A DNA stretch of 64,000 nucleotides, taken from the NCBI RefSeq assembly GCF_009827445.1, contig NZ_WTYI01000001.1:1578381-1642380 (forward strand), given 5' to 3'. Source of the DNA: Qipengyuania aquimaris. Its GTDB lineage: Bacteria > Pseudomonadota > Alphaproteobacteria > Sphingomonadales > Sphingomonadaceae. The position numbers were made by a program, and so were the translations under genes. Positions 62,903 through 64,000 of the stretch are shown piece after piece; the first letter of the stretch is position 1; every line of letters begins with the position of its first letter. The notes below the pieces were generated by a model, which saw only the letters and a list, made by a program, of their open reading frames with translations, ran no database searches and was not told the origin of the DNA.

Positions 62903-63466
62903 TTGCCTATTACTAAGAAAGTCAAAGCCGCTGCTGCAGCATCGGTCCTCGCCATGGGCGGTTTCGCCCTTGCCGCCGGCGCGCCGGCCCTCGCCCATAA
63001 TCACGGCGCGAAGAAGTCCCAGCCCAATATCGTAGAAGCCGCCATGAGTACCGGCATCCACGAAACGCTGGTCACCGCCGTCGACACTGCAGGTCTTGTT
63101 GAGACACTGTCGTCGCCCGGCCCCTACACCGTCTTCGCACCGACCGACGACGCATTCGGCGAGCTGCCGGACGGCACGGTCGAGAGCCTGCTGCTGCCCG
63201 AAAACCGCGATACGCTGACCACCATCCTGACCTATCACGTGGTGGCCGGCCGCATCCCGGCAGCGCGCCTGTCGCAGGCCATCCGCCAGTCGGGCGGAAG
63301 CTATGAATTCGAGACGCTGGCCGGCGAAACTCTGACCGCCAGCTTCGATGGCAGCGCAATCGTCGTCACCGATGCCGCTGGCCGTGAAGCCGAAGTCATC
63401 CAGGCCGACGTGAAGACCACCAACGGCGTCATCCACGTCACGGACAGCGTTTTCCTGCCCGGTTAA
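62903..63466 (+). CDS. Secreted fasciclin (FAS1) domain protein
   Basis: A 187-residue exported protein. TTG 62903 follows GGAGAG with good spacing and opens a signal peptide (PITKKVKAAAAASVLAMGG, cleavage near PALAHN). The single FAS1 domain (about 50-187) has GPYTVFAPTDDAFGELP, LTYHVVAGRIPAA and the C-terminal TTNGVIHVTDSVFLP. FAS1 proteins mediate adhesion or respond to stress; no specific role can be read here. A strong terminator follows. Confidence 0.92.
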   Translation: MPITKKVKAAAAASVLAMGGFALAAGAPALAHNHGAKKSQPNIVEAAMSTGIHETLVTAVDTAGLVETLSSPGPYTVFAPTDDAFGELPDGTVESLLLPENRDTLTTILTYHVVAGRIPAARLSQAIRQSGGSYEFETLAGETLTASFDGSAIVVTDAAGREAEVIQADVKTTNGVIHVTDSVFLPG

Positions 63467-63524
63467 GGTCCAGCTCCCGGCACTGCCGTGAGCGTTGTAT
63501 CCCCTTCGCACATCAGTGCCGACT

Positions 63525-63566
63525 GTCCCGCCCGGTTCCGCAAAGCGCCGGGCGGGACTTTTATTT
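63525..63566 (+). terminator. Rho-independent terminator of the fasciclin gene
   Basis: A perfect 11-base stem (GTCCCGCCCGG with CCGGGCGGGAC) is followed by TTTTATTT, which overlaps the stop codon of the convergent aldo/keto reductase gene. Confidence 0.92.
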
Positions 63567-64000
63567 GCCCTTGAGCGTCAGCGACCAGTTTCGCGGCGCG
63601 GTTGAGGCGACGCCAACAGGCGTTTTCGGCGCATAGGGACTTTCGAGGCTTTCCACCTCTTCCTGGGTCAGGTCGAGCGACATCGCTGACACCGCCGCCG
63701 CAATGTGGCCATCCTTGGTCGCCCCGATAATCGGCGCGGTGATCCCGTCGACTGCGAAATGCCATGCGAGCGCCACGGTCGCCCGTGACACGCCGCGCCC
63801 CTCGGCGATCTTGCCGACAGCTTCGACGATAGCGCGGTCCGCATCGACATTCTGCGTGTAGAGCATCTTGCCGAAACCATCGGTTTCGCTGCGCACGGTG
63901 CTTTCGTCCCAGGCCCTTGCCAGCTTTCCGCGTGCCAGCGGCGACCACGGAATGATCCCGACGCCCTGGTCCCGGCACAGCGGGATCATTTCGCGCTCTT
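63561..64000 (-). CDS. Aldo/keto reductase, C-terminal part (5' end outside window)
   Basis: The last 146 residues of an NADPH-dependent aldo/keto reductase. Visible are the strand GVGIIPWSPLARGKLAR of the barrel, the cofactor-binding VALAWHFAVDGITAPIIGATKDGHI and the C-terminal helix LTQEEVESLESPY. The catalytic Asp-Tyr-Lys-His residues lie upstream of the window edge, so activity cannot be judged. It converges on the fasciclin gene. Confidence 0.9.
   Translation of the reverse strand, partial: EREMIPLCRDQGVGIIPWSPLARGKLARAWDESTVRSETDGFGKMLYTQNVDADRAIVEAVGKIAEGRGVSRATVALAWHFAVDGITAPIIGATKDGHIAAAVSAMSLDLTQEEVESLESPYAPKTPVGVASTAPRNWSLTLKGK

Overview
This window is chromosomal DNA of high GC content (roughly 60-65% by eye). 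Its gene set points to an alphaproteobacterium of the order Sphingomonadales, most likely Erythrobacteraceae. The evidence is two very large TonB-dependent receptors, a ChpT histidine phosphotransferase, an ATP12-type F1 assembly chaperone, a TorF-type porin, a lone bS21 gene, a minimal Mla/MCE operon and an alphaproteobacterial RpoH with a matching heat-shock promoter. Almost all of it reads as intact, tightly packed genes. No tRNA, CRISPR array, insertion sequence or prophage was seen. The one stable RNA gene recognised is the RNase P RNA (rnpB).

Layout. 1-2.7 kb: end of a copper-resistance operon (copA-copB). 2.7-4.7 kb: a thiolase and a short-chain dehydrogenase behind a 16-bp operator-like palindrome. 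5-28.6 kb: two TonB-dependent receptors, an S9 peptidase, ClpB, a HerA-like ATPase, a penicillin-acylase-type hydrolase, an M16 peptidase lipoprotein, three small envelope proteins, a small membrane protein and an S46 dipeptidyl-peptidase. The receptors and peptidases together look like an envelope apparatus for capturing and digesting peptides. 28.7-34.2 kb: trmL, gatB, an FkbM methyltransferase wedged between gatB and gatA-gatC, an FKBP isomerase and rpsU. 34.4-38.1 kb: a six-gene, largely overlapping cluster (crcB, rluC-type, paiB-type, HAD, small membrane protein, ATP12). 38.2-38.5 kb: a low-GC orphan gene between imperfect direct repeats. 38.6-42.1 kb: a four-gene MCE lipid transporter. 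42.2-48 kb: valS, queE and a second HerA-like ATPase. 48.1-52.3 kb: a TIGR02186/TSUP pair and a processive glycosyltransferase with an outer-membrane barrel partner. 52.4-57.2 kb: nhaA, gloA, a TorF porin, a metallophosphatase, rnpB and a frameshifted aquaporin. 57.2-64 kb: amidase, chpT, a JAMM peptidase, rluD, rpoH, mtgA, a CDF metal exporter, a fasciclin protein and a partial aldo/keto reductase.

The points most worth following up are these: the glycosyltransferase/barrel pair, which resembles a stripped-down NfrB/NfrA system; the rpsU leader, which carries a perfect Shine-Dalgarno sequence with no start codon after it; the single-base frameshift in aqpZ; the RpoH-type promoter of clpB with a palindrome in its spacer; the LiuR-like operator before the thiolase; and a secreted protein made of two copies of one domain joined by a His/Asp-rich linker. 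All homology statements come from recognising motifs and family sequences by eye; no database search was run.
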